Shown piece by piece: positions 1-13,600 of a DNA stretch of 64,000 bases. Under the pieces are notes generated by a model that made no database searches, was not told the DNA's origin, and saw only the letters and a list, made by a program, of their open reading frames with translations. The position numbers and the translations under genes were made by a program. Each line of letters starts with the position of its first letter. Positions within the stretch are counted from its first letter, which is position 1. The stretch comes from Bolinopsis microptera (taxonomy: Eukaryota > Ctenophora > Tentaculata > Lobata > Bolinopsidae): contig NC_087079.1 of the NCBI RefSeq assembly GCF_026151205.1, positions 14,694,445-14,758,444 of the forward strand, written 5' to 3'.

Positions 1-2690
1 AAAATATTCGTTTGAGTACGGAGATTATTTAAATTTGCACTTCTCATGTTACTGTCATATTAAAGTGGCAGTTACGTTCATGCAAGGGACAATGCAAAGG
101 ACAATGAATTTGGACACTGTAACCAATTCTACAACGACGTGGACTACAGACTACTAAATCAGTGTTCAGTATCATTTCAGTGCAGGGAAAAGTAGCACCG
201 CCTTAACACACCTCATACGTCATCAGCAACATTGCCAATCCTGCAACTGCTATTAAATTAAAGTCGGGCAAAAATAGTCTGAGTTAAATTAATTTAATAT
301 CACACAATACCGATTCAATGGGCCCCAATCAATATGCAATAGCTCGATCTTTAGTAACAACATAAAACATTTAACATTTTCACAGTTTTTACGGATCACT
401 ATCAAGCATCACAATCTTAAAAAGGAGGGGTCAGTGATCGTGGTGTTTTGTAAACATTGAATCAGCTCTATTTGCAGAGTCATGAGTAAATACTGTGACT
501 GAATTTACTGAAAGTTTAAAATGATCAGGTGCAGTGTTCCTGAATTTACTGAAAGTTTAACTAAAAACTCGGAAAAGTCGCACTGATTACTGCGATTTGC
601 GTGCGAATGTTATGCTTTGAAGAACTAGACGGTAATCTTTTAAATATTAAATTATCAACAGCACGCGATACGTAGACTGCACGTCTAGCTTCACCCCTCA
701 ATATTATCAAGCGATCATCAGCTGCACAACTGCAAACCACGTGACCAAAATACAAGTTCCAGATTTTACGGGCAATTAATATTTAAACAAACTTCCAAAC
801 CACAAAAGTGACCTTACAATTGGCACCGTGCACTGTGCTCAAAGATCCAACTCGCTCACACATGTTTAGACTACGCACGTGTACTCTCGGTAAAAACTTT
901 AGACGTCTACCAGCACTGCCACTCATGACACAAACAATAGATTGACAACTATACATGTTACCTGTTGCTGAAGTCTGCAGTTGTTGATGAAGTGGTCGAC
1001 AGCGAACAGACTTTTACCTGGGAAATGTCACAACGCAGCGCAAGATACGCCGAATTTTTGTTCGATCTCGTTTTTGATTGGAAACGATTTTCATGAAATG
1101 GCGTCCGTCCGCATCTTTGAAGATTCTACTTTGAATTTGAATCACAGCTTTGATTATAATAATTCATGCATATCGATTTAGTGAGCACGTAATGGCTGGC
1201 ATTTATATTCGCTCAGAATTACTTGTTATTAATTGGGAGTGGAGACTTTAGTGATATTAGTGTAATCGTTATACTTGCAAAATCTGAATATATTGGATGA
1301 GAACAGCATATTTTTCATTAATTCCTAGGTTACGGTTCAAGGCAAACTTATCATTAAATTGTAATATGTACTATGCAAGTATGCAATACATTTACAAAGT
1401 GGAGATTAAAGCAAAGTAAATAGAGCTAGGTGACAAGGCCATATGAACGTTTAGACTTCAGCCATATTCATAACTCACCTTTTCTGAAATCAGATTATTC
1501 CAATACAACATCATGTAAGGTAATTCAGTTTCTAGAAGTTTAACGGTTGCCATGACCACTGTCACCACTGTGGCCCTACCAACTTTATAAAGTTTTGAAG
1601 ATCACAACCAACCAGAGTTACAAACTTCTGATCACTGATATCAACATAACATACATTGATATCACTGTAATTGACGATAACCAGTGGTTACAACAATAAC
1701 CATTAACCAATGTTAATATTTACAGTTTCAAATCGGACAAATAAGCTGTTGTAACTATATCAACTGATGCTTCATACCTAATATTTAATACAACACAATA
1801 TACTAAATACTTGTTACAGTTACAGCCATGTTGCAGCGCTTTGTTATCCGATTACCGCGTTAAATGCATGATTCATCTGCAGGTCATGCTTCACGGACAA
1901 CGGCCGGATCTCATTATCATCTTCATCCCTCATTTTACAATTTAGGCTTGGGAGTTTGTAGACTCACAGTTATTAATAGAGCACTATCTTAACCGTGTAA
2001 TGATGATTAAAGTTATGTTACTGTTCGGTTGGACAATGAATTACCAACTTTACCTCTGCAACATGTTCCAGCACCGATGTTAAATTAATTTGTAATGATG
2101 ATGAAATTAACAATTATTATAAGCATGAATTGCTTTGTTAATGTATTTATATATTTGTTTAATAAGTAACATAAACAACTCCTCTTTCTGCAGGATACGT
2201 ATCCATAAATGTAAAATACACTTAAACATTGAATAATATTTGGATTTGAAATGGAACTCAAGATTCACAAATTGACCCAACATAAACTTGATTATAAATC
2301 ATAATAATACATCATCCCATCATACCCTAGAGGTGCACATTGAGAAAACAAAAGCGTCTCTCCAACTTGAAAAAGTAAAGGTACATACAATATTGGGGCT
2401 GCACAATATGTATATTGTATATAACAAACGACAGATCTGTAAGCCGCTTCCACATTACTATTTGATTTTCTACGACTAAGGCCAGCGGAACAGATCTGCA
2501 GAAGACTGGTCGAAAATGTTTCTATACTGTCACTACCATATTATCTACATTTATTTATTCAATTAACAGCTTCCGAGTATCCGACAGCTTTCACAACATA
2601 AAACTAATATAGCTTGTAGAAAACCAACCCTCGGTAAATCATAATGACTAGATCTCTAAATAAGACTGCTACAGAATATTATTTCCATAA
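1..2690. other. No supportable gene
   Basis: AT-rich sequence with only short chance reading frames on both strands. No splice-bracketed coding pattern, RNA gene or repeat array was recognised here. It lies downstream of the zinc-finger exon and may be intergenic. Confidence 0.5.
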
Positions 2691-2698
2691 AATTTATC

Positions 2699-2704
2699 TT
2701 TAAT
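2699..2704 (-). promoter_or_regulatory. Candidate poly(A) signal after the zinc-finger exon
   Basis: ATTAAA on the minus strand about 60 bases past the TGA at 2763. It is a common variant of the AATAAA signal and well placed for the 3' end of this transcript. Short motif, so chance is possible in AT-rich DNA. Confidence 0.4.
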
Positions 2705-2762
2705 ATTCAAACTGTTCTGATGTTAAAGACAATTTTTACAACAGTTAAAAGTTAAGTTCATA

Positions 2763-3605
2763 TCATCCGGTGGCGTTCTCAAAAGCATGCGCCTCATTAT
2801 TGTGCTGTAAAAGTAAATGTCGATGAGAAAACACTTTCTTACAATGTGTGCAAGGCAGCCTTACCGCAGGTACTCTCTCAAAGTAATCATTGCAGATGAA
2901 ACAGGCATAAGTCAACCCTGTGATGAATTTGAGTCGATGCTCACAGACTTCGTTAAGTTCGGGTAGTGTATTCAAACTGGGTGGTGGTGGCGGAAGGGCT
3001 TGTTTGGGGCTCTGTTCCGCGCGCCGAGTCGCATTGATCATGAGACTAGGTTTTGTAGTTTCGGGGTTTGCAGGTGGACAATCAGGACTCATTGCTCTAG
3101 GGCCATTTGTCCTAAACAAGTTGTCTCCATTTTGAGAGGGCGTTGGTTCCTGTTTTATTTCAACCACATGGTTTATTCCAGGAGAGCGGTTGGCTACCGT
3201 GTAAACAGGAGGTTTTTCAGTGTTGCCAAATCCATTACTATTAGTAACCCAACCAGTGGTCACCATAGCATCCGATACATGAAGTGAGCTGGACGCAGTT
3301 ATCTGAGGAGTTAGAATGTTGCTGAAAGCGGATTGTTCGTTGATGTTGTTATTGTTGTTGACATCATTATTGTTGAGATGAGCTAAAGAGCAGTGTCCCC
3401 CGTAGGACACCTTTCTAGAGTAATCATCGCCGGGTGACAGGGTTGGGGATTTAATTGCGTTTGCTAAGTTAGACCGTATGTTCTGGCTGTCCCGGACAGA
3501 TGTCTGTAATATCTCGTTTCTAAATGGGTCTTTCAACTTGTATGCTTCTGAGTGCAGCATAACCAGTAAGTTGGGGTTCAGCAATCCTTCTGGAAGGTAA
3601 TTCGC
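2763..3605 (-). CDS. Terminal exon with C2H2 zinc finger
   Basis: 843 nt from a pyrimidine-rich TTTTTCAG acceptor to a TGA at 2763. Opens ANYLPEGLLNPNLLVMLHSE, followed by a long low-complexity Asn/Ser/Pro-rich region, a VEIKQEP motif resembling a sumoylation site (IKQE), and a polyproline run. The C-terminus has YACFIC and then CTHCKKVFSHRHLLLQHNNE, a C-x2-C-x12-H-x4-H zinc finger, ending 8 residues later. This suggests a nuclear, nucleic-acid-binding end. Phase 0 entry does not match the phase 2 exit of exon 16, so either one or more exons are missing between them or this is a separate gene whose first exons I did not find. Confidence 0.6.
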   Translation of the reverse strand, partial: ANYLPEGLLNPNLLVMLHSEAYKLKDPFRNEILQTSVRDSQNIRSNLANAIKSPTLSPGDDYSRKVSYGGHCSLAHLNNNDVNNNNNINEQSAFSNILTPQITASSSLHVSDAMVTTGWVTNSNGFGNTEKPPVYTVANRSPGINHVVEIKQEPTPSQNGDNLFRTNGPRAMSPDCPPANPETTKPSLMINATRRAEQSPKQALPPPPPSLNTLPELNEVCEHRLKFITGLTYACFICNDYFERVPAVRLPCTHCKKVFSHRHLLLQHNNEAHAFENATG

Positions 3606-6600
3606 CTGAAAAAGTAAAGTTAGACATTGGAATATGATATGCTGAATCTATAGACAAAGATGATCGCTAGTTAGGCAGTAGAGCTATAATGTAATAAATG
3701 TAGCGGAACTCGTTAAATACGTATTGCATACGCATGCAAAGCCGCACAAGACTGGCCTTGCTCTGAATGCACTGATGCTAATCGATTAGTGTTCGTGTCT
3801 AAATGCTAAAGTTTTTGGAAAGCGCTTTCATCAACATAATCTGCACACGTACGCACATTATTATTAAAACGAAGGTAAAGTCCTATCTTGTATCTGATTA
3901 ATATCGCAGAAATAGAAAGCGTTCTATGTTCTGAGTACGTGATGGAATCTAATACGGACACGCGCGTCATTTGTATTTGTATATTATTAGGTATATTATA
4001 TGCGCGCATATCATGGTCGCATGGGATGAACGCGCAACTATCAATGCAAAATAATGGGCCGCGCGTTCCATATAAGAGTGTGCGTGACCCCTTACGGAAC
4101 TTAATTTATTTAAGGAGATAAAGAGCCCCACGTACAGGCTTTATTCCACACACTCAGAAGACAGGAAGCGCTGACCAATGAGCTCGCTTCCCCTCTAAGC
4201 AATTTGTAGATTTACATTTACCTGCTCTGTGCCCTTGTGCTTGGAAAATTGGGAAATGCGAACAGTTATTCGGCGCATACGCTGTATTTCGACAGAAGTG
4301 AATAGTGATGTGGCCAACTACGTGTCGAGATATAATTAACAGTGTGTGTGCCACACCAAAATACGTTTGTTTAGGTACAATGGGGGAAGTTAAAATATTG
4401 ACAATTGCTAAGATAGAGAGAAATTCTATAATCATTTCGGCAGAAGAGATGTGGTGAACTACGTGCTGAGACTTGAGCTATAGTTTACTGTGCATGACCC
4501 CACAGAGACAGGTACATTGGGGAAAGGTAAAATATTGAAAATTGCTAAGATTTTTTTAAATTCTTACTTTTTCCTGGGAGTCGTTTTTGTGGGCAATCGT
4601 GGATCCTTTTTCTGCTTCTGTCATTTTACTGAAAGGAAGGTTATATCATTAGATATGACTTAATTTCGGGCATTTTTGGAGTTTCCTGTAGAATTGAGTA
4701 TTGAGGCTAAACCAGAAAACCCCAATCATGTTAGTGATCAAATTAGGAAATACAAGAAGCGCTGTAGCGTTGTAGCGTTGTATATCAGTTGCTGTACAAA
4801 TCGCTATAAACTTAAAAATAACATCCACTTTTCCGCTAGATTGGACATTGTGACTCGAAGTAGTATGATTAAGCACCTCAAATTATCCAGCAAACAACTA
4901 AACTTAGTTGCGTACAAATTTTGTGAAACGTTAACCATGTCCATAACAATAAACAATAAGCATGTACGTGGAATCTTGAAACGGGAGCGCGACTTATTAC
5001 TGACCATTGTTTATTTAGCCATAGTAAGAAAACATCACATATTAGAAGGAAAGTATGCCATTATGTAAACGAAAGTAGCAGACCACATTTGTTTTGCTGC
5101 CAGCTGTGGACCAGCACAGGTACATGTATACACAGTAAGAAGCTAGCTTATCCTGTAGTTCTGTTACTTGAGAAACAGCATAGGTAGGCTTATATTAATA
5201 TAACGGGCCCAACTCTCGCTCTTCCTACATATTATCTACCTCAAATTATTTGTTGCATAGTGGCGACGAAAGTATTACATTTAAAATTAGCGTAAATAAT
5301 GAAGAGTACAGGTTATTCTGACATATTATGTAATATATATCATATATATATATATAATTGAATTGAGTTATATAATGAGGTGGTTTGATAATAATAGGAC
5401 GTAAGATGTGGATTTCATGCGGTATTTTGTGAGAGGACCACAAACTTCAAGCACAGTACACGCTCCCTAATATAAATAAAACACTATATTCAAATAATTT
5501 CAGCCGTGGTCACTATCCAATAATAAGGTGAGATATCTATTTAAAATTGTTACCGTTTTATCAAATTTATTAATTGAATCATAAATATTGAATAAATCAA
5601 TAAATTAATTAAATAAAACGGTAACAATTTTAAACATCGGAGTCGAATTTATAGAACCCCTTTGTAATAAAAACGCCCAATGACAATTCGATGTACAGGC
5701 TCTAATTTATGTCTAAATCTGATATTTTGACCGCAATACTACTTTTCAATCCTCTTTGTGGCTCAAATTCTGCGGATCAGTTCCAGAAATGACAAGCCGC
5801 GCCAGAACCATGAACTGTAATGCTGTTTCGTAACAAATTAAAAAGAATGAGAAATGCTCATCAGTTAACCTGCCCATGTGGCGAACTGCGTGTTTAGATA
5901 TATTTAAAACAGTGCGTGACCCACACAGAGATACTTAGTTAGATACATTGTGTGGGGGAAGTTAAAATATTGAAAATTGTTAACATAGAACGAAATTCTA
6001 TAATTATTTCGGCAGAAGAGATGTGGTGAACTACGTGCTGAGACTTGAGCTATAGTTTACTGTGCGTGACCCACACAGAGACACTTCATTTAGGTAGGTA
6101 CATTGGGGAAAGGTAAAATATTGAAAATTGTTAACATAGAACGAAATTCTATAATTATTTCGGCAGAAGAGATGTGGTGAACTACGTGCTGAGACTTGAG
6201 CTATAGTTTACTGTGCGTGACCCACACAGAGATGCATCGTTTAGGTAGTTATATTGGGAAAGGTAAAATACTGAAAATCGCTAAGATCATAAAAAGTAAT
6301 TCAAGAAATTCCTAGTCTTTTTTGTGGACAATTATTTTGAACCTCAGTTGGCTTGCCCAGTGCCCAGGTATAATCACAAATATAGTCCGATTACTTTTAC
6401 TACCCGCAAATCTCTCTACGAAGCTAACAAAATACTACCAAAGACTTTTGGATCACGCAGCAGAAGGCACACATGAAACACATGAAGCACATGAAGCACA
6501 CTCGCACATGAAGCAGAAGACACACACTCGCACCAGTTCACGAAGGAGTTCTAAACTCAGGAAGTATAAACAACGGCTCAGCAGGGAGATGTTGGCAATG

Positions 6601-9600
6601 ATCACAATTTCATATTTCTTATGAAGGAACATTTATTACGCTACGTTCTTCAGACAAACACTTGCATCACCTCCCCATTTATAGTTGGACACGTGCCAAA
6701 ACCCAAATGAGTTGGCATTTTGTAATCTGGTACGACTTTTTACAAAAACACACACAATTTTCCTTCCCAATACGATTCGCACATTTTATCTGATTCTTAG
6801 AATTCAAGTTCAGCATACCCTTTTTCCCGTGGGCCCTATGATAAGCGTATAAATCGTGATTCGTGCTACAATTATCATTATCATTGCTTAATGTCATGCA
6901 TGAAAGCCCTTTCTTCAAAAATAAGTGAAACGTTAAAATCCATGTTAAAATTTACACTGCTAGATTTCATTCCTTGAAATACATTTCGAGAGGAAGTTTT
7001 CAGCTCCCCTACAAAATTTACAGAACTTCGCCCGACGCCCGACAGCTAAAAAATTAATTCTTACTTTTTTGAAGCAATTGTTTCACAATTTGATCATCAG
7101 TTTGTAACTGACTTTTAAATGATAATTAACTACTTATTAAACCGACACTAATCCACGGCAAATAAAAGAAGCAGTTGTTTTAATGGTCTATCGAAGTAGT
7201 TGAACAAGTAAAATAGTCCCCCAGAAGTACAAAGGGGCCCTGATAAACTTTCGCCGGGCCCAAAAATTCATTCCACGGCCCTCCGTTAATGAATTTAATA
7301 TACATTAAATATTCCGCCTCCAACTTGACCAAGTGATACCAAGTTCTAAGAATATTTAGCGCAAATCGAATTAACCGAATAACTGAATAACGTATTATGA
7401 GTCTCCCGTAAATTTAATTACACTCAGGCTGGTTCACGTACATTGTTATAACTTAATAACTAGAATTCGTAAAGAATCAGTACAGAGACAAACTGAATCA
7501 CAAAGTAAAAGGATTTATACATGAGCATTAGGATCGGGAACTGTTTGAGGTGACTTAATAAAGCGGAGACAACTTTGACGGCCAAAATTTGGGCTTATAA
7601 AGCTGGCAAAAAAGGGTTGAACAGTGTTGTAACTAAAGAGTACCCCTCCCTCCCTCCCTCCCTCCCTCCCTCCCTCCCTCCCTCCCTCCCTCCCTCCCTC
7701 CCTCCCTCCCTCCCTGAAGAGTACCCCTCCCTCCCTCCCTCCCTCCCTCCCTCCCTCCCTCCAGTATAATAACAGGTGCGTATATTTCCGAGTTTACATT
7801 TACATGAAGAAACATCAGAATATCCTACAATGTAATGTGCACTGTACGTGGTGGTCTACACTGCTTATAATCTCCTATATATTTATATTATTGGCCATCA
7901 TTTCAGATGTGATATTGAATAATGAGGTGTAAATACATAGCAACATAATATTATGTATTGCGGGGGCGGGGGGGGGGGGATCAGGTACTAAGTTCTGTAC
8001 GTGACGTCGACTAAGTGTAATTTTGGAATTTTGTCAAAAGACCCACCCACCCCCTTCGCGGCTTTTGCCGGTTTTTGTGGTATTAACTGTTGAGAAATCA
8101 CGGTACTAACTGTGTCTTGGTATATAAAATAAGATACCCATCCATAAATTGCTGGGCAAAAAAATTGGGGAAAAAATGGAAAAAAACCCTAAAAACCTCA
8201 AAGCCCATTCCCAAAATTGAAATTTGAGGTAAAATGGGTTTTTTTGGGGTTGGAGACCCCCCTTAGTACCATGTACTAACTGTGTTTTGGAAGAAAATAT
8301 GACCAACCCCCCCCCCCCCCAACGTCACGTACGGTACTAAGTGTATGATCCCCCCCCCCCCCCCCCCCCATGTATTGTATGACCTGTTAGTGACATATTA
8401 AGGCCATTATTGGCATGCAGCCATAACCGAGAAGTAGGCCATGAGTGTTGTGTGGGCCAGCACTTTGAAATGGTAACTTTTAAACTTTTAAAGTCTAAAT
8501 TATGTGCGTGACTGCAATGTTGGTAGAGAGTCGTGTTGTTTTTATGTAAATATATTTACCAGCTAAATGATTCTGAGAATGCAATCTCAGGCAATTAGAG
8601 TAGCGGCTAACCTGGTTAGAAGCCTGACTCGTGAGTAGTCACACACAAAAAGCCAGGTCACATACACAAAAAGCCAGGTCACATACACAGACAGTCAAGT
8701 CACATACACAGACACTAGACAGTCAGGTTCTTGTCACATACACGAACAGTCAGGTTCTTGTCACATGATACAAAACAGTCAGGTTCTTGTCACATACACA
8801 AACAGTCAGGTCACATACACAGACAGTCAGGTTCTTGTCACATACACGAACAGTCAGGTTCTTGTCACATACACAAACAGTCAGGTTCTTGTCACATACA
8901 CAAACAGTCAAGTTCCTAGTATCACATACACAAACAGTCAGGTTCTTGTCACATACACGAACAGTCAGGTTCTAGTCACATACACGAACAGTCAAGTTCT
9001 TGTCACATACACAAACAGTCAGGTTCTTGTCACATACACAAACAGTCAAGTTCTTGTCACATACACAAACAGTCAGGTTCTTGAACTGATTAACATTTGC
9101 AAATACCCCCTTTGTGGTGTTGGCCTCCAGTTTTTTGTGGAAAATCCTGCGGAAGCGCTCTTACGTGGGGATATGGCAATTGAAAGTAACGGAGATATAA
9201 TGAAGAAAACCTGAATTAAATTATATATAAATAAGTCACGATCGCCTCCGAGTCGTTCTTTACTGCAAATCACACTCTTCTAACAAATAAAATAGCCTAT
9301 AAACAGATTAGACGTGACGTGGTATGGTAATTTTCCTGATCCAATAAAGACACTTGGAGTTGTAGAATGGTCGTTGCGTACCTTATCTGGGGGAATACTT
9401 TAAGCAACTCGAAAGTGAACAGGAATACAATTATTTCCACTGCTGCACACAACCCAGATCTGCCTTTACTGAACTGGCTAAGGTATTTGTCAACATGTAA
9501 CGTAACGTGTACACTGTACACTGTACACTGTACACTGTACACTGTACACTGTACACTGTACACTGTACACTGTACACTGTACACTGTACACTGTACTTCC

Positions 9601-10628
9601 CTCACCCACTGACCCACTCAAAAACTCACACCTACACACAGCTGCAATTAAAATTCTGTGCGTGACCGATAAAGTGAAGAACTGGAGAACAAAGATAAAG
9701 CAGTGACGGAGCCGCGCAGCAACACAATAGTGGGTACAGCAATACGGGCTGTGTGTAGCACACGTACACCTACACATACCGGGAAATTGTAAAGAAGTGG
9801 AGAATGAGTGTGGATCATCCGTGTGAGGGGTGTTGAGTTATTGTGAAGCTGATATGAAGTACATATACAGCAGAGAATTAGAATGATGCGAAGTTTTTAA
9901 AATGAGGTTTAATGTTTTATCTTTATTATATTATGTAACCGCTACACTCAACTTATTTTAAAATATATGCAGTGGTTTGTAATAATAAAGTAAAGAAACC
10001 TGTGGGAAATAGTTCTGAAGAATTCTAAAGGGATCAATTCTGAAGAATTCTAAAGGGATCAATTCTAAAGAATTCTATTCCTTTTGTCCCATAAATCTAT
10101 GGGGTTCGTGTGATACATGTATTATAGTGCTTTTCAATTCAAATTAAAACGAGGACTTTATGTTATGGAGCTAGGGTTTGGTGGGTCTGCTGCTCATTTC
10201 CCAGAAAAACAGTTAGTATTTAACCTCAAATTTCAATTTTCGGAGTGGGTTTTGAGGTTTTTTTGAGTTTTTTTTGGGTTTTTTTGTAATTTTTAAATTT
10301 TTTTTGTAACTTTTTATCTAATTCGACTACATTGGAAACAAAACCTCTACTAAATAGTGGGTATAATTTGCCCATTTCCAATGTTTAATGAGCTGTTTAA
10401 AGCAATTTATGGGTGGGCATCTTTAATCTTATTTTATATACCCAGACTCAGTTAGTACCGTGATTTCTCAACAGTTAGTACCGCAAAAGCCTGCAAAAGG
10501 GGGTGGGTGTCCTAAATATTATTATGAAAAAGCAGTTAGTACCGTGAAGGGGATGGGTGGGTCCTTTTTGTAAAGTCCAAATTTAAACTTAGTCGACGTC
10601 ACGTACGGCACTTAGTACCTGATCCCCC

Positions 10629-10674
<46 letters not shown>

Positions 10675-13600
10675 CGATACATAATACTCAATAAATATAA
10701 TAGATTTGAAGTGTTGTAATTACATATTTCTGTGATTTCAGGTATTTGGCAGCTTTGATTGTGAGTTTTTAAAAGTTTCAATATTTTATTTTATATTATA
10801 TTATGTAACCGCTACACTCAAGTTATTTTTAAAATATGCAGTGGGTTGTAATCAAAAGTAAAGATACCCGTGGGAAATAATTTTAAAGAATTCTTAAGAA
10901 ATCTATTCCTTTGGTCACATAAATCTGTGTGTCTGATACGTGTATGTGATTTCAAACGATGAGGCAGCTTTCATTCTAATACAATTCGATTAACTCGACG
11001 TGTTAAATGAATTTTTAATATTTTGATTAAGTTACGAAATGTGAAGGTAAGTGGACTGTGGCAAATTAGGAGGATAGAAGGTTACGACCACAATCATAAT
11101 AGTATGAACCTAAACTGTACGTCAAAACGTGTGAATTCGTTTAGATCGTACGCGTAGTCTACAAGTTTATATGCCGTAATTATACTAAGTTATAGTCTCC
11201 AACTCACCATTCTCTGAGCTTGCATTTGGCCCGGTATTTGGCGTTTCTGATGTGCTTTCCAATCATCTTCCGGATTATCGAGTCAGCTTCGTCCGTTCTC
11301 TTTAATTCGGGCAGGGATTTGTATACCTGTCCGGGAAATGAGTTAGGGCAATTTATTTACTATTGTAACAGGAAAGAGATTACAAACGATAATTTCCAAC
11401 ACGATAATTTAAGAAAAAATTAAAGTTATTTGCCCATAACTCATGGTGGGTGTTTAGGAATCAGTGTCAAAAATTCATCAGAAATCTATTTTATACCCAC
11501 AGGGCCAGTGCCTTTAAACAAGAGTTTTAAAAGCATTAGAAGAAATGGCTCATAGTACAGGCGAACAATAACATTTACTTAGTTGGTTAAGGCCCAACAA
11601 TAACATAAAACATTGTTGTTTTTTAATTTTTGGAGCATATTTTAGATGGGCCAATGCGGATGTTTTTCAATGCAGAAACCACACAATCAAATTCATTAAT
11701 CTGAGTTTGTTACGATTGTTGAATATGTTAAAGAAATTACAACATTGACCATGCCTGAGCAGCCTTCATATTAATATCAAGAAAACTTTTCAGGTTCGAG
11801 AAATCAGTGCTTAAATTAAGGTCTTGTACTTCTGTCCGTATTCGGTATAATAAGATAAACATTGCCTACCATATCGTCATACTGCTAGCAAGCTTTTAAT
11901 GCTGTTTCTTCAAAAATTATATTCAAGAGTGTGCCAGGTGCAGACAACATATTCTATTCTACTTTATCAGCTACCATTAAGGCAATTATCATATAATATA
12001 ATTTGTTGCAACAAGTTCCACTTAGAATTACTGCTCTGTATCACAATTCAGGAACAAGATCAAGATAAATGATTTTGGTTAAATTTCTGTTTATTTATGA
12101 CTGTGTAAGAATGAATTTGGGTAATAAAATTTGCAGCCTATTACTATGGGTCAGTAGGATTGAATAAGAGTAAAAACAGAAACGTTCCAAAGACCATGAA
12201 GACGATAATCCTGCATTAATTTCTGTCTTCTGAATATTGTCCATTATTATTGATAACCATTTTTCATGGGTTGGTTCTAACCTCTATAACGTAGAACTAA
12301 TTATGTTTATTGTTTAATGTTACTCCTGGCATTTCAGAATCTATATTATCAATACTGATATTATATTCATAATATTGATCAATTTGATTCAAAATTTTAC
12401 GAATTATCAATGCTCCCTTAAGCAAAGTACATTAAATCTATTTTCAAACCGAAGAACACTTCAGTGTATGATAACAAAAAACCTACGAGGTAAAGAACTC
12501 TGCAACTGGCATCATCTTTCATTCCTGTTGGTTTCATTGACAAACAGTATTCTCTGATCTTATCCTGAAATAAACAAGTGTTATGCAAAAAAAGAAAACC
12601 TACAGAGTGATACAATGGATCTATATAACTTTATGTTACATGACGTGCGAGATTACTCCCATCATGGACAATGCATAAAAGAAAAATGAACATAGCAATA
12701 ACAATATTACCCATTGTATCAACTATTAATAACTTGCACAATCGCACATGAATCTTATGTTACACACATAAATCTTATAGTCGTATATATCCATTGGATA
12801 AATTTGCAGATTTGCTCCGTAGAGTACTTTGTCAGAAAACAAACAGACAGATCAGTAAATGACTCATGATATAAAGACAGTTATATCTTCTAGTCCTAAT
12901 ATGAGCCTTGTCTCTGAAAACCTAACTGAACTAGCGTTTCGGTGTGTGCAAAAGCTTTCAGGCACGCGCATTCCTTGCCCCGTTAGTTACCTGTCCTTCC
13001 AAAACCAAACTAGCAGTCAAGGACAAAAAGTCATACACCAAATGGGCATTATATTTTATGAATTGTTTTACATCTTTTTATTCTGTAAAATGTGCTAAAA
13101 TTAAATTTCTTGTTTCATTGAAATTTCTTGTTTCATTGAACTATTAATAACATATCTGATGTCCCTGGTTATTGTAATCTTGCACAATCGCATATGAATC
13201 TTATGTTACGCACATGAATCTTGTAGTCAGATATATCCATTGCATAACTTTGCAGATCATATATTTGTATTTGCTCCGTAGAGTACTTTGTCAGAAAACA
13301 AACAGACAGATCGGTAAATGACTCATGATATAAAGACATTTACAAAAACTTGGAGATAAAGATATAAATAATGAACAAATATAATCAATTTTATGTTTAG
13401 ATAAGCTCAGACACTTTCCTACTTGAAGTTATTCTCTACACTTAGACTGAGTTTAATAGCACTCACCTTTAAAACTTTGTAGTTTGGTGATCCCCTGACC
13501 AAATACTGCTGGGAAATATAATCACTGACAGTTATCTTCACCTCTGATACAAAGTTATTGACATTAAAGCTCAGATTAGACCCTGGCTGATTCCCCTCGT

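Noticed and set aside
4676-5068. 130-codon open frame on the plus strand
   Set aside because: No recognisable domain, AT-driven composition, no splice or promoter support, and it lies inside an intron of the minus-strand gene.
7575-7815. Open frames through the CCCT repeat on both strands
   Set aside because: A tetramer array gives long stop-free frames by chance; no flanking coding signal.
8731-9214. 149-codon frame of repeated YTNSQV
   Set aside because: Created by a minisatellite whose period is about a multiple of three; no start context or homology.
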